Positions 35,861 through 48,468 of a DNA stretch of 64,000 bases are shown piece after piece; position 1 is the stretch's first letter, and every line of letters starts with the position of its first letter. The notes beneath the pieces are model-generated. The model did not search any database. It was not told where the DNA came from and saw only the letters and a list, made by a program, of their open reading frames with translations. The stretch spans positions 1,984,001 to 2,048,000 of the forward strand of contig JAGYVD010000006.1 of NCBI GenBank assembly GCA_021209875.1. Reading direction: 5' to 3'. The position numbers and the translations under genes are program-made. This DNA comes from Rosellinia necatrix (taxonomy: Eukaryota > Ascomycota > Sordariomycetes > Xylariales > Xylariaceae).

Positions 35861-38800
35861 ATGGATCCAAAGGTAGCCAGCCATTAAGACCAATTAACCC
35901 ATGGCGTTGATATAACTCACCCGATTTCATCCTATCCCCGCCAACTGTTTGCATTCATTTTAGAGCATAAATAGAATGCCAGTGGCTGACATGTTCGATA
36001 CAGCCTCAGGGATCTGCCTCACTTGCCGCCGTCATCTCGGCTTTTGTCCCGACTTGGGTGAGTACACATACCTCGGGTCTTCAGCGATACTTTGGCTCAC
36101 CAGGTACAGATTGTGGGAGTGGCATTTGTTGGAATATTTGTCCTCGTTAGACGGAGGTTTCCAATTATCTACGCCCCTCGAACCTATTTAGGAACGGTCC
36201 CGGAAAAGTGAGTGCTCTCTTGGTGACGGAGACACAGTCTAACCTAGGCAGGGATCGGACCCCTCTTGGGGACGAAGCATACTTCGACTGGTTGTCTTCC
36301 ATACGAAAGCTACCAGACAAATTCCTACTGTATCATGAGTCACTGGATGCGTATCTCTACCTGCGCTTCCTACGTACAATAATCTTTATTTGCGTTGTGG
36401 GATGTGGCCTGACGTGGCCTATTTTGATGCCGGTGAACGCGACAGGGGGAGGGACGTCCACCGAGCTTGACAGAATCACCATTAGCAATGTCACCAAGAA
36501 AAACCATCTGTATGCCCATGCGGTGGTGGCATGGGTATTTCTCGGTTTCGTCCTCTTTACTATCACCAGGGAACGACTTTGGCTCATTGGCCTTCGCCAG
36601 GCTTGGACTCTATCAACACCGAACGCAAAGCGCCTCTCGTCACGAACTGTGCTTTTTCTATCAGCCCCTAGAGAGGCCCTGGAGCCGAGCAACATGAATC
36701 GTTTCTTCGGCGATGGCGCTATTCGCGTTTGGCCTATCACTGGGCTGGATGCATTAAAGACTCTGGTTTCGGAGCGGGACGTTTTGGTCGAAAAACTCGA
36801 GTCTGCGGAAGCTGTCCTCATCCATAAGGCTAATTCTAAGAAAGTTCGCGGAACCATCGATGGCCGTACTAGGTATAGGGTGAGCTATTACGATATCCCC
36901 GACTTGGTAAAGAGGGCGATACGTCTGCGATCCAAGCCGATGACCTTCCCCCTCGGCTCTATATTCGGCCTCTCCTTCATCAGTAAGAAAGAAGATACCA
37001 TCCAATCTCTCCGGGATCAGATAAAAGAAAAAGGAGAGCTTATTGAAGAGATGAGAAAAACTCACGGCATAACACAGTCGCACGGCGCGGCAGCTGTGTT
37101 GGTTGCGTTCAAAACACAAGCTGAAGCCCAAAGAGCATGTCAACAGGTCGCTTCGTCGAACCCTTTGGCCTTGACGCCTAGGTATGCTGGCGTTAAGCCG
37201 GATGAAATTATATGGGACAATCTAACTATTCCACCCGTGAGACGCGTCTCCCAGCAAGGCGCTGCTAATACCATAGTTGCCTTGAGTATCATATTTTGGT
37301 CTATTCCTAGCGGGCTTGTTGGCATCGTATCCAATATCAAGTATCTCGCAGAAAACTTCGAGTGGTTGGGTTTCCTTAATGATCTGCCTGATCCTGTCAT
37401 CGGTCTCCTTTCCGGTCTTCTCCCCCCGCTATTGACTAGCCTTTTAGCTAAGGATGTGCCCGCCATGTATAGAAGTAAGTGATGCCTTTTGGTCTCAGTT
37501 GGTGGCAGTGATTGACCGTGATCGACCAGAGTTATTTGAATCGTTCGGTGCGCCGACGAAGACAGTGAATGAGTTGAAGGTTCAGAAATGGGTTTATGTT
37601 TTTCAGGTGACGCAGGTAAGAGCAATGGGGCTATCTGACACGGCAATCTTAGGTACTAATATATCTAGGTTTTTTTGGTTACGGCTGTATTCTCCGGGGC
37701 GGCCACTGTAGCGTCACAACTGGCCGAACATCTTCAAGACCCGACCACTATACCGGCCTTGCTGGCCACACAGCTTCCTAAATCCTCCAATTATTATCTC
37801 ACATACTTCATTGTGCAAGGAACCACGTCCGCCGCCGATAACCTTTTGAATTATAGCAATCTGTTTGCGCATTTGTTTTCTGAATATCTGGTCGATGAAA
37901 CGCCACGTCAAAAGTTCAAGCGATATACGACAATGAAGGGAATAGCTTGGGGGAAAGTATACCCAAAGGTAGGGTTTTCAACGGCATATTTCTAGTGACG
38001 ATTTAGCTGACACACTAGGACAGTTTGCCAACTTCGCTATCATTGGTAAGGTTCTCATAATAATCAAGGTCGTGCTATACTTACACAATTCTGTTTAGCT
38101 ATTGCTTATTCGTGCATTGCGCCCCTTGTCCTTGGATTTGCCGCAGCTGGGATTTCCTTATACTACTACTCTTACCGGTATAACCTATTCTTTGTCATGC
38201 AACCGAAGATAGACACGAAGGGTCAGGCATACACACTCGCTCTTCAACACCTGCTCACGGGAGTCTATATTGCTGAGTTAGTACTCATTGGTTTCTTTGG
38301 CCTACGCGAGGCAAAGGGGCCGAGTATAATGACAGGGGTGTTGTTCATCGTCACGGTTCTGTATAATGTGTTAATGGATAAGTATATGTCGCCCCTGGAG
38401 AAATTTCTCCCGGCCGACCTGGTCTCTTCAGCGGAAAGAGACGACGAGACGACACCGCTTCTTTCTAGCGTCGAAGAAGGACGAGGTACCCACTCAGCGC
38501 TTGTTCCCTCGCCCGTTGCCGAACACGTCATTAAACCAACGGCTCAGTTCTTTGACCCGCATGCCTTTACCTCTTATAGATTTATGAAGTCCTGGATACA
38601 GGACGAGGAAGATTACGACATAGAGGAGCATGAAGTCCCCGAGTACACCGAAGAAGAACTCGAGCGGGCGTATATGCATCCAGCCTTGACGTCGCAAACG
38701 CCCATCATATGGATGGCCCATGACCCTATGAATGCGAGCGAGAACGAGATCCGGGAGACCCAAGAGTGTGGGTTGAACGCGAGTGACGAGGGCGCATGGC

Positions 38801-38880
38801 TTGACGAAATGCGCATAGTGCATTGGAACGTGTTCGACTTTGAGAAAGTTCCGGTCTGGAAAGAGACGGGAAAATACTGA
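35861..38880 (+). CDS. CSC1/OSCA/TMEM63-like (DUF221) membrane protein
   Basis: Eight exons (35861-35872, 36004-36057, 36104-36207, 36252-37474, 37530-37615, 37669-37968, 38024-38045, 38099-38880) join without phase error to 860 residues. Introns are 44-131 nt. Family blocks are in order: TM1 with FVLVRRRFPIIYAPRTYLG, FLRTIIFICVVGCGLTWPIL, the cytosolic PHM7-like domain (about 160-330, with RVWPITGL and AVLVAFKTQAEAQRA), PPVRRVSQQGAAN, and the RSN1_7TM core (PSGLVGIVSNIKYLA, YYLTYFIVQGTTSAADN, MKGIAWGKVYPKFANFAI). The acidic tail with the conserved D(P/E)..HP.L..P.PI.W motif is present. Relatives are osmo/mechanosensitive cation channels or lipid scramblases at the plasma membrane. The 12-nt first exon (MDPK) is my least certain call; the start ATG has a strong GACCATGG context. 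Confidence 0.93.
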
Positions 38881-40007
38881 GCATCACCACCGTGCCACCG
38901 CTGGGCATCTAATAAGGTCATTCTCAAGTATTCTGGTTTCGTTGGTTTACTTACCGTACTTACTTACTCAATGTGGAAGAAGGAAGTGTACAGACAGCAC
39001 ACCGGCTTAAATGCCCGCTTTTAATAGTAATGTTCATATGAATGTCTCGTCTAGTATCTTGAGAACGAGAGCATTGCTTATGCTCCAATTACGTGTTTCT
39101 GGTTGATTATTACCACCTACCCAGTAGTAATAAGCTAACCTACCTAAGTATTCATACTCCAAGTGCTCCAGCAACCACTTATCTACTAGGTAAATGCTCT
39201 TAGTGACCTACCTACCTGCCCATAGGTATCGGGAGTGTTAGGTATACTGAAATGTGGAGGAAGCACCACTTGGGTGGCTTCCTTTGGCATCGCTGGCAGG
39301 GTACATACGCTTAGGTACCTACCTAGGTAGCTATGGGTGCCCACCCACCCAATTTGGATAGGTATGTGCTTAGATAGGAATGGTCAAAGCTCCTTTACCC
39401 TTGTCGCCTGCGAACTAGCCTCGCCAGGTCGCGCCTTCCACCGAAAACAGTGATGCAGCCAGTTAGAGGCCCACCTGTGAAAGAAATCACCATCTTCGCG
39501 GTGACTATCTCAACTTATCTCAACTTTCCTTCTCTTCGTCGCAGATTGACGCCGTATTTCCCGCGCGCCCACCATTTTTGTCCGCGCCTTGGACCACACC
39601 CCCGTCCAACGCTTGTAGACCCTACCGCACGGTTTTTATCCACGGCGCTGCTACTTCTCTCTACGCCTCGCAGTACCTTGCAGTAACGGCAGGGAGCGGT
39701 GGCGGCTAGCCCGTATCATCAACAAAGAATTGCCTAGACGACCTGACGGCGCCGGCATCATCGCGATAGTATCATCACTACATCACACCACAACCAAAGC
39801 CACAACCAAAGCCACGACCATAGCCACGATCACGACTGCGACCACGACCACGATCACGATCAGAGGCTACGATCACGACCACGCATCACACCACGCCCGG
39901 CGTCTATGCGCCACTAACCATCCCTGCTCTGTCTCCCGTATCCAGCTGTGTGTTGGATCGACTGGTGATACTCATGCAGCATCGACCCCCGACTTCCACC
40001 TGACAAG
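38881..40007. other. intergenic / promoter and leader of the Mlp1-like gene
   Basis: 1.1 kb. The left part is CCTA/TAGG-rich with one TACCTAGGTA palindrome (39320). The right part (39500-40007) is C-rich and probably transcribed leader; it contains a degenerate ACCACGA/AAAGCCACAACC repeat at about 39780-39880. Confidence 0.5.
39780..39880. repeat. degenerate CCACGA/CCAAAGCCACA repeat in leader
   Basis: About 100 bp of imperfect 6- and 12-bp units (ACAACCAAAGCC, then CACGACCACGAT) lie 130-230 bp before the Mlp1-like ATG, probably in the 5' untranslated region. Confidence 0.7.
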
Positions 40008-43000
40008 ATGGCGGCCGTGGGGGTAGACGTAGGTTATCTCGCTACCCATTTGGGTGTGCCGGAGACGAATCTCTCGGTTGCCATCTCCGATCCGACTGCC
40101 GATGTGATTGATGCCATCCTCGCTGCCGTGGCCACCAAGGCCCACGAGTTCGATGCCTTGTTCTCTCAGAAGCTTCAGTTGGAGGTTGAACTTGAGACGT
40201 CTGTTCGCGGTGCCGAAGCACAACGTGACGCGAGCAACGAAACGGCTAAGAAGGCCCTCAGAGACGTCGAGGACCTCCGCCAGAAATTCAACCAAGAAGG
40301 TACCGTAAACTCCTCGCCGTCGCAACCTCCCCTCGCTTCACCCCCCTAACACCAGTCCAGAGACGAAGCGACAGACCCTTGAGAACGAACTCCAGTCTCT
40401 CAAATCCTCGAGCTCAGCCTCACAATCCGACATCGATACTCTCCAGTCGCGCATCACATCCCTAGAGACTTCGAATCGCGAATCCTTAGCAATCATCGAC
40501 ACGAAAAATTCGACAAATGAGACACTCTCCCAGGAACTGCAGGCTCAGCACCAAAAGAACCTAAAGCTGAGCCAGGAGGCTACGGTGCTCCAGCAAGCGG
40601 TGCAGAGCGCTAATGCTGTAGCCGGCTCGGCCAAGATACGAGAGCAAGGTCTTCAGCGTCAGTTGGAGGCAGCCAAACGCGATGTCGAGTGGACGGATCA
40701 GGAGCTGAAGAAGAAGACTGCTGAAGCTCTCAGCTATCGGAAAGAGAAGGGCGCGCGGATTGCAGAGTTACAGCGCCAGAATGACGACGCTGCATCCACT
40801 GTCGACTCGCTTAAGCGAAGTGAGCAGCAACTTCGCCAACGCCTCCAAGACGCCCAGACGAAGGCTGAGGACGCTCTCACCAAGATCCAGCAGCTAGAAG
40901 AATCCGCTGCTCGCCGAGAGGAGGATTTCCAGCAGCAGGTCGACCGGCTACAACGGCTTCACGAGTTGACAGAGCAGCAAAATGCAACGCAAAAGAATAG
41001 GTTGCAAGCGATGGAAGAACGTGACTCTCAAGTGAAGCGGGAATGCGAAGAGAAGATACAGCGAATCAGTAAAGAACTGGCGGCTATCAACATGGATAAG
41101 GACGAACTAACTCAGGCCAACGAATCATTGCAAAATGAAATCGGCCGGCTGGAGGCCATGCTTGCTGCTGGCTCTGGAGGTTCACCCGGCCAACCTGGAT
41201 CGGCTCCCCAGACTCCTCGGCCCATGAATGGATCGATGTTCCGGCCTAGTTCGCCGTTCGCGACTCCAGGATCCATGCGCAAGTCTATATCCACGACTCA
41301 GGCCTTAGACGAATACTACAAGGTGAAAGGCCAACTGAGTGTTGAAAAGCAGCGAAGCAACAATCTCGCAAAGGATCTTGAGGATGTGCTTGAGCAACTA
41401 CAGGCGAAGGCGCCTGAAGTAGAGGAGCTGTACGCTGAAAATGAACGCCTTCAGTCAGAGATCAAAAACATGTCTCATCTTTCAGACGAAAGTTTCCATG
41501 AGCGAGACGTTGCCAAGAAGGCAGCAAGGAAGGCCGAGAGCGCCGCTTCGCAGGCCCAAGCTGAAATTACTATTCTACGGAACCAACTCAGAGATCTCAG
41601 TGCTCAAATCCAGATGCTACTCTTTAACATGCATTGTCAAGAGAAGGGTCTCGATGAACTGTCGATTGAGGAGACGTTGCATTTTCAAAGATTAGAAAGG
41701 GGCCAGGTTGAGGGTAATGCGGATAACATTAACAGCATGATCCTTCAACGCCTCGTTGTATTCAAGGATATCCAGGAGCTCCAGGAAAAGAACGAGAAGC
41801 TTCTCCAAGTCACACACGAGCTAGGCCAAAATATGGAGAGCGAAGAAGCCATCGCCGCCAAGAACCAAGCTGTCGAAGACCACAAAGAGCGCATTCGACT
41901 CCAGCAAGAGTTGGATATGTTCAGAGACACGCTCAGAGGGTTCCAAGTTAAGACAGAGAGTATTACGAAAGAGCGGGATATGTTCCGTCGTATAGTTGAG
42001 TCTCGGGTATCCGGTGATGAGTTGGCCTCCGCACTAGGGCACCAAGGCGGCGTTCTCACAAGCATTGAACAAAATGCCCATGTGGATGTTGACGGTTCTG
42101 ACTATGCGACTCTGCTTGAAGAAATCCGGAAGGAGTTTGACGACTACCGCAAAGAACAGACAACCGATCGAAAGACACTAAAGGAGCAAATCGAGAAACT
42201 ATCAGCCGAGCGAAACCGACTACAAAGTGAAGTGTCTCGGATAACTAGCCAACTCTCACTAGCGTCAGAGCGATTCGATATGCTCAGATCCAACTATGCC
42301 GCCCTGGAGAGTGAAAATAAAGAATTGCAGCGGAGAAACCAGACCATGTCTGAGTCGGCAGCGAAGCAAGATATTCGGACACAAAATGTGGCCGAAGAAC
42401 TGGTGGAAGCCAGAGCCGTAATAGAAAGTATGCGCAGCGAAAATGCGAATCTAAAAGCCGAGAAGAACCTATGGCAGGATATTCAAGATCGACTCAGTCG
42501 TGACAATGAAAACCTGGTGCAGGAGAAATCGCGGCTAAATGGCCTGCTTGCTACGCACCAAACCCTTCAGAACGAGCGAGAACTCGCTGACGCCGAGACG
42601 AAACGCCGCCTCCAAACTAGCATTGATGCTCTGGAGGCTGATCTAAATAGCACGAAGCGGAAGCTAGCCGGAGAGGTTGAGGAATCCAAGAAGGTACAGC
42701 AGCGAAAGGAATTTGATGCTCAGCAGTCACAGAAGCGGATCGATGAACTCACAGCCAATCTTGGCCAAATCCGGGAGGAGCTAGTAGCGGTGAAGACTAG
42801 CAAAGATCACTTACAGAGTAGAGTGGAGGAGTTGACAATCCAGCTACGTAGCGCAGACGAACGAGCGGAACGACTCCAGCCCAGACCAACTCCACGACCG
42901 GGCTCCGTGGCGTCCGCATTCGATGAGAATGCCGCTCAGCATGATGGCGATGAGCGTATTCAAGAGCTGATCCATGAGGCAACTGACCTGAAACGGGATC

Positions 43001-46000
43001 TAGAGATCACACAGTCTCAATTAGAGAATGCTCAAGGACAAGTCGAGAGATATCGGGAGCTCAGCCAGGCTTCTGAAGAGGAGCTTGAAAGGCTGCTAGC
43101 TACTCAAGAGCAGTATACGCAAGAGATGGACAATGCGCTAGCTGCTAAAGAAGCAGCCATCAAGGAGCTTGAGCAACGAGTGGAGGATCTGTCTACCGAG
43201 CTAAGTAGATCAAATGGTGAACTGTCTACCCTACGCGACTCTCAAGCGGACATCGCTCGTCGCTTCGAAGAGGAGAAGGGCATCCTCGAAGAAGAAGTAA
43301 AGCGGCTCAAAGACCAAGAAGAGCATTATACGTCATCCTCTCAATTTCATCAACAGGACCTTCGGGCACAGGCCGAAATTGCGACTACCGCGCAACAGGC
43401 CTACGAAAACGAAGTTATGAAGCACGGTGAAACCGCTAAAGCACTATCCAATGTTCGAAGCGAATACAATCAGGTCAAAACTATGGTGGCAAAATCTAAA
43501 GCTGAAGCCGAATCTGTGAAGGCAACCCTCATGCAGAGCGAAAGTTCTTGGGATGAGCGTCGGCTGAAGTTCGAACAAGAGATTTCGGAAGTCCGTAGTC
43601 GCTGGGAGGATGCGAACGCACAGAACAAAATCCTGCATCAGCAACTGGAGAATGTAACTGCGCAAATTTCGGCACTTCAAGAGAGTCGTTCCGCAAGCAA
43701 CGAATCACTTGAGGATATAGCAGCGCAACCAAGCAGTTCGGATGCCGACAAGTACAGAGAGTTAAGCAATTATCTTCGACGAGAGAAGGATATTCTCGAG
43801 GTCCAATACGAACTTAAGGTGCAGGATGCTAAGAGGTTGCAACAACAGTTGGACTACACTCAATCTCAGCTTGATGAAGCCAGGCTCAAGCTTGAGCAAG
43901 AGCGCCGTTCTCAGGGTGATAATGACCGAAACACAATGGCTCATAGGGACCTCATGAGCAAGCTGGAAGAACTCAACCTTTTCCGTGAAAGCAGTGCCGC
44001 TCTACGAACTGAAGCTCGCCAGGCCCAGGCCCAACTGACAGAAAAGACTGGTAAAATCGCCGAACTAGAGTCCACGATACAGCCTCTTGAAGCCCAGATC
44101 GAGGAACTCCAGAGTCAGCAAAGTTTTAAAGATGCCGAGATGAAGCAACTTCAGGAAGACCGCGATCGCTGGCAAAAACGGACTGAGGATATACTCTCCA
44201 AACACGGCCGAACAGACCCAGCAGAGGTTGAAGAGCTGAGGCAAAAGGTAACCAGTCTTGAAAATGAACGGGACGCGCTACGGGAGGCCGAGGCCCCTCT
44301 CCGCGAAAGGGTTCAGGAACTCGAAAACTCGATTGCGGCGAAAGAAGCTGAATGGGCAGTAACTCGCGAAAAACTCGTAAACTCAGCCAAAGAACGATCT
44401 CGAGTACTGGTGACAGCAAAGAACCAGGTTGTGGCTGAGAAAGAGCAAATTCAAAAGAACTTTGAGCAAGTCACTAGCGAACTTGCCAGCACCAAGGAAG
44501 AGATGGAAGCATTCAAAAAGGCTAAACTCGAGTTAGAGAAACAAGTCTTGGAATTCAAGAGGCAAGCCGATGCACTACGGGCCGAGACACAGAAAAATTC
44601 GACTTCTATATCACCTTCGGAGTCGCCTGCCTTGCAAGCTACCTTGTCTGAACTGCAGTCTCAGCTCACCGCAGTGCGCTCGGAACTAGAGGCTGTCTCG
44701 TCACAAAAGGCCAGCATTGAACAAGAACTTCATAATGCTCGTGACCAACTCAACTCCGCGGTCGCTGGGAAAGAGCTGCCTGATGCTGGTGAAGCCCACG
44801 GCCAGACGAATGGCGACTCGATTATGGAAGATAGTGGGGAGATCCGCCAGAATGGTCCCACCGAGAATCCAACATCACCCCAGCCGTTATCAGATGATGA
44901 GCGTAAAAAGCTCGAAGATCAGATTGCAGCGTCTGAAGCTCGGGCTGCCGAATGGGAGGCAAAAGCCAAGGAACTTGAGCAGAATCAGGATACGATCGTC
45001 AAGCACCGGAGCGATAAGATGAAGGAGGCACTCAACAAACGTCTTAGTGAATTCAAGGCTGCAATGGAGAGCGAGCGAATCCAATTACAGCAGGACAAGG
45101 AGCAACTTGAAGCTGACTTCAAGCTACGCATGGAGCAAGAAAGAAAGATTTGGGAAACCGAGCAGGCCAGCGGGCAGAACGCAACTAATATGCCTAGCAC
45201 ACCTCGGCAACCTAAACCAGAGGCCCCAGCAGCGACACCCGGCACCTCAATTCTAGATCTCAACGGCCTAGGTGATCAGGAAATACGCGAACTGGTTTCC
45301 AAGAATGCCACAGTTCGGAGCATTGTGCAAAACAACATCAAGAGCAAGCTTGCGGCCGAGACTAAGAAGATGAAAGAAGAGCATGAGGCATCCACAAAGA
45401 CAGAATGGGAGCAAAAACTCGCCCAAGCAAAGGAGTCAGCCACTCAGCTTGTTACATCCAAAATGAATCTTAAGCTGAATATGACGGAAAACCGAGCTCG
45501 AATGGCGAATGCCAAGATAGAGGTAGTCGAGACTGCAGCAAAGGAAACGCCTGAGCGTCCGGTTGGTGAGGTTTGGGAAATCGCCAAAGTCACGAAGCCA
45601 CCACCGGCTCCCAAACCACCGGCGGCCCCTGCTGCATTAGCCGCATTAGCTATACCAGCTGCATCGGCGGGACCCACCGAATCCCCTGACAGTACAGGTA
45701 TGTGATTATTGTCAAATCTAGAGGATCCAAGCTAACGTGTAAAACAGCACCAGCAAGCCAGCCAGTACCGTCCGGGCAGACTTCGGCTCCGCAAGAAGTG
45801 AAACCTACGCCGCCATCGAGCATCCCCCCCAAACCCATAACCTCTAATGCTCCGCAGCAAGCCAACCCATTCGCCACTAGCCAACAGAACCAGATACCGC
45901 AAGTAGCGAATGCAGTTAATCCATTTGCACAAAATACCCTCCCCACGCCCCAACTACACCAGGCAGTGCCCTCAGGGCTACCGCAGCCCGTGCATTCGTC

Positions 46001-46256
46001 AGCATCACAGCTTCCTAAGGTCTCTAATCTCCCTCTTCCTGGCGGAGCACGGAAACCAAGCGGCCCACAAATACCCCGGGGAGGCGCGCGTGGTGGAGGG
46101 CCTCAGCGCGGACGCGGCGGCGGTGGCCACCAAGGGCGCGCAAGCCTGAACCCTTCAGTGGACAGTTTCCAGCCTGGGGCAAAACGGCCTAGGGGCGACT
46201 CAGAAATTGGTAACGGTTCGAAGAGAGCGCGTGGTGGTGGAGGTCCCGGCGCATAG
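40008..46256 (+). CDS. Mlp1/Tpr-like nuclear pore basket protein
   Basis: Three exons (40008-40299, 40361-45697, 45748-46256) give 2045 residues. The introns, 61 and 50 nt, are both phase 1 with CTAAC-type branch sites. The start MAAVGVDVGYLATHLGVPE sits at the first good ATG. From about residue 45 to 1650 the sequence is almost continuous heptad-type coiled coil, very rich in Glu, Gln, Leu, Lys and Arg. It is interrupted by a Gly/Pro/Ser hinge (near 41170-41280) and a TPRPGSVASAF segment. The central region (SRVLVTAKNQVVAEKEQIQKN at its end) corresponds to the TPR/MLP1-2 domain. The C-terminal 350 residues are Pro/Ser/Thr-rich, end in RGG-type repeats and carry basic motifs (GAKRPRGD, GSKRARGG) fitting a nuclear localisation signal. 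Relatives form the nuclear basket and act in mRNP quality control, SUMO protease anchoring and spindle checkpoint docking. Confidence 0.94.
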
Positions 46257-46682
46257 TACCAATACCGCGGACGAAAGCATCACACCGCATAGCCTCGGCG
46301 TCTGTGCCGTAACGCCCTTGTACATTAACAACATATTCGGTCGTTCACGGGAAATATCTATGTCTATGTATTGTTTATGGAGTGAAAGGAATTGAGAAAA
46401 GTAACAAGAAGTGAGGACATCCCTATAGGCTGCGATGCACCAGCAGGGCGTGTCCCACCGGATTCCATGGCGTTTGGACTGTGAATGATAGCATTCTTCT
46501 CTTTTGTTCAGGTAGCTGGTTTTCTAGTGGCATGTAAGAAGTTTGTTGAAGATGTACTTGATGAGATATAATTATGAAGTGGTGCCGCTCAATTTCTGTG
46601 AACATTTCCAGCGCAAAACCATGTACACTTGCTTCTCGTTCCTCTCAGCCACATATCGTAGTGACTTAAGTCCCTCTTCTAC
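46257..46682. other. convergent 3' flanks
   Basis: 426 bp between the stop codons of the convergent Mlp1-like and DUF1996 genes. AT-rich; no defined terminator or repeat seen. Confidence 0.5.
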
Positions 46683-48468
46683 TTACATTATCACGTTTCC
46701 CGCGGCATCGGTAACTGGCATTCCGCCCGGCAACTCTCGTAGCCCTAAAATGAAGAGATCCATTAGACTTAATTGCCACTTAATATAAGCAGACACGTGG
46801 TCTAGAGTCAAATAGTCGGCAATAGCGGCACAATGAATGTGTAGCGAATACATACAGCCACTCAAGTTCTCGTCCACAGACGGTTTCTTCGTGCAGGCGT
46901 TGCCGTTCTTGATCGGTTGGTACGTGAGCCCGGCGCATTTGTCTCCGTTGCAATTCTTGTCCATGGCAGTCTGCAGCGCATTGCCCTTCCACCCGAAGAC
47001 ATAGTCGCCGTGATTCCCGAAACCTGTTCCGGCCGGAGATCAGGGCCTCATTCAGTCACATGGAAACATCATCCCCATCGATAGGGATCCGGGAGCGAGT
47101 TTCTCGTACCTGAGGCGTCCCCGTAGCTCCACACGAAGGGCTGCGAGCCGTCCGTGGGCCACTCCGAGACGTCGTTGAAGGGCGTCGTGTCCCACACGAT
47201 CTCGTAGAAGAGCTGCGGGATCGGCACCGGGTGGGTGCTGGGGCACTGTCATCACTCGCGCGCGTCAGTCGTCGCTATTTCGCTTTCTATCTCTTGAGCT
47301 TCGGACCGTGGCGGGCGTTTCGGGGTTGGCGTGTAACCCCCTTTTTTCAAACCTGGGGGAAAACACTTGCGTGATCCCACTACGTACGCGGTTGAAAACG
47401 GATGGGGCAAATCGAATTGAAATACTCACGGGTGCGCCCGACTCAAAGGTGCCACTGGCGGGATACGAAACGTGGCTGCTATGATCTGCGCTATCTAGGT
47501 TGACGCCGTCCCAGCACCTATCCATCGTGCACAGGGTTAGCCTATTGGATATATAACTAGAGATTTAATTGATAGGGGTAATTAGGATTTTTTAAAAAAA
47601 AAAATAAAAAAAAAATATTACGTCGGGAAACGTAGGTTCGCCATGATTCCCGCCGGACAGGGCTTCTTGGGCATGTCGAGTGTTTCGCCCGTTCGCGTCA
47701 TCGGATCTTGAAGACACGTGCTAGGAGTAGAGGTGTAAGTGAACGACAGGGCTATTTGTTATCTTTATTTTTGGGAAGCAGCTCATAAAAAACTCACTAG
47801 GTGAGCTGTCGGTACTTGGAAGCCTCCTCCCGCGTACGGATCATCGGGTCCCCTGTAATCATTCGGAAGCCCTACCATGGAAATGCACAACACCCTTAGT
47901 AAAAGCCGATTCGGGTATACATTTGCATTTATATTTCCCATCATCTCGGAGAGGCAACAAACTCACCGGCTTAAACGCCGTCACACCCTTGTTTTGATAG
48001 CTCGGGATATAATAGATGGTCATGCCTCCGATGGACTCCTCGAAATACACATTGCCCTTCTGCGGTACACGGCGGTACGTGCCGTTCCGCGCGCGGAAAA
48101 ACAAAACGGCTGTCCAATAATTGCTGAAGTCCTCTGCGAAGGTGCACGTCGTGCAGGTCGCGGCGTCGGGGATGCTGAGGGTCTTGGGGTCCATGGTCGC
48201 ATTGAAGGTATTCTGGCGGTGTGTATGTTAGCGATATCTCTAGTCATATGGCTCTGCGATTAGGCAGAGGCGGCATGAAGGGAGGGAGAGAGAAATATCC
48301 ACTGACGCCACCGATGATTTGGTGTAGGTGGGGAGAACCAACTACCCCTGGATTGACTAGAGGATCGAGACGCTCGGTGACGAGCTGCGAGCATGAGAAT
48401 CGGAGCAGCGCGGACACCGAAGTGGTGAGCCAGACGAGCGTGAGGCCGTAATACAAGCTTCGCGGCAT
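46683..48468 (-). CDS. secreted DUF1996-domain protein
   Basis: Eight exons on the minus strand: 48468-48307, 48212-47967, 47871-47798, 47720-47622, 47517-47430, 47245-47110, 47023-46856 and 46744-46683. They join without phase error to 344 residues; introns run 77-184 nt. The start MPRSLYYGLTLVWLTTSVSA is a typical signal peptide; in-frame ATGs lie 5 and 45 codons upstream. The DUF1996 order is complete: LRFSCSQLVTERLDPLVNPG, SPHLHQIIGGNTFNATM, CTTCTFAEDFSNYWTAVLFF, GMTIYYIPSYQ, GFRMITGDP, TCWDGVNLDS..HVSYP, CPSTHPVPIPQLFYEIVWDT, FVWSYGD..GFGNHGDYVFGW and CTKKPSVDENLSGW. The family is widespread in secreted proteins of fungi, sometimes linked to WSC or CBM modules, with no proven reaction. 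It is tail-to-tail with the Mlp1-like gene and unusually intron-rich for this window. Confidence 0.93.
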
